From the NCBI GenBank assembly GCA_023375785.1, contig SZWC01006823.1, positions 100,527 through 128,583 on the forward strand: DNA of 28,057 bases, given 5' to 3'. Positions 27,413 through 28,057 of this stretch are shown piece after piece (position 1 is the first letter of the stretch; each line of letters opens with the position of its first letter). Under the pieces are notes generated by a model. The model saw nothing but the letters and a program-made list of their open reading frames with translations, was not told where the DNA came from and did no database searches. Both the position numbers and the translations under genes were made by a program. This DNA is from Penium margaritaceum (taxonomy: Eukaryota > Streptophyta > Zygnematophyceae > Desmidiales > Peniaceae).

Positions 27413-28057
27413 GCAGCTAAACCACAGCTCGTACGGGGTGCGGTTGTTTGGGAGCGGGCCATGTGGAATCCGGTTCCACAGCCATGTCATGTAGGCCATG
27501 CCCTCAAATGAAAACGCCTCTGGCATGCTGCAGTCCACCAGCATTGAACGAATCGCATCCTCCATGGTGTGATTCCATCGTTCAGACACACCATTATGTT
27601 GAGGTGTAGCGAGGGCAGAGAGGATGTGAGACACTCCTAGCGCAGCGAAGTGTCGCGTTAAGTTCCTAAGAAACTCTCCACCACGATCCGAGCGGAACGT
27701 CTGGAGGAGGCGCCGGGAATGCCGCTGAGCCATGACCAGCCAAGTGCGCACCGCAACGGCGTCGTCACTCTTCTGACGAAGACTGAAGACCCATCGCATG
27801 TGGGTGAAGTCATCAGTGATCGTCAGGACATACCTTCCTCTATCCTCTTGGAACTCGACAAGGAGGGGTCCCAGGAGGTCAGAGTGAACCAACTCTAGAG
27901 GCCGAAGCGCCCGCGAGTTGGAAGGAGGGTACGTGGCTTGGCGCATCTTTCCTTGAGCGCATTGGAAACAGTCGGTCTTGGGCAGCGTCTCGAAAGACGC
28001 CGCATCAAGACCGAGTGCGGGCTCTGTGCACAATAGACGATTGATAGCGTCTAGGTG
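27413..28057 (-). pseudogene. Copia integrase of E4 (core intact, runs off the window)
   Basis: The minus-strand frame is open from the window edge to TGA at 27410-27412. It starts inside the GAG-pre-integrase zinc finger ('HLDAINRLL', then 'CFQC'). The integrase core follows, with Asp at 27878-27880 (H-S-D-L-L-G-P), Asp at 27686-27688 (R-S-D-R-G-G-E-F) and Glu at 27581-27583 (N-G-V-S-E-R-W-N), so the catalytic triad is complete. The spacing between the second Asp and Glu is 34 residues, one fewer than the usual 35. The frame ends after 'TPYELWF', where active elements continue. The stop and the missing RT make the element inactive. Gag lies outside the window, if it exists. Confidence 0.85.

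Overview
This window is a stretch of eukaryotic nuclear genome. It holds a nest of decayed LTR retrotransposons, one large GC-rich protein-coding gene, and a second zone of Ty1/copia debris. The Ty3/gypsy elements are chromoviruses: they carry a chromodomain after the integrase, and their primer-binding sites match the 3' end of initiator tRNA-Met. Together with the copia elements and the GC-rich, intron-poor gene, this suggests a plant or green-lineage genome. Nothing in the window identifies a species, so the assignment is tentative.

Positions 1-12606 hold a gypsy element (E1) with a second, related gypsy element (E2, 6502-12566) nested in the tail of its 3' LTR. E1 also carries an inverted solo LTR of the same family (5442-5959), flanked by a perfect 5-bp target-site duplication (GGGAC). 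E1 and E2 follow the usual order (LTR, primer site, gag, protease, RT, RNase H, integrase, chromodomain, polypurine tract, LTR). Both are full of stops and frameshifts and have lost catalytic or zinc-binding residues, so neither can move on its own.

The assembly has four N gaps (12886, 15887-15889, 17607, 22689). The three single-N gaps are each flanked by the same sequence on both sides: 2005 bp, 541 bp and 178 bp. They look like contig ends that overlap but were not merged. Collapsing them shortens the window to about 25.3 kb. It also turns the apparently broken gene at 16073-21774 into one open frame of 1,719 codons. The 2-kb overlap carries about 27 substitutions and no indels, so it may join two haplotypes.

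Positions 14614-16072 are the GC-rich upstream region and probable 5' UTR of the large gene. The region contains a CTC/CTG microsatellite with a gap inside it, and a doubtful 244-codon ORF. The gene (16073-21774) encodes a highly charged, low-complexity protein with acidic runs, Arg/Ser/Glu/Asp-rich segments, an RG-rich stretch and a 23-24-residue tandem repeat. I do not recognise the family.

From 21775 there is about 1 kb without a gene. It is followed by two copies of an unclassified ~780-bp repeat ('repeat A', 22846-23626 and 24847-25629), each with two near-identical palindromes near the right end. Between the copies lies the 3' end of a copia element (E3: RNase H, polypurine tract, LTR). 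After the second copy comes an inverted copia element (E4, 25632 to the window end) with a readable integrase core but no reverse transcriptase. I see no multi-gene operon-like system. The most unusual items are the purine-rich gene, the repeat A/copia junctions and the nested LTR structure.
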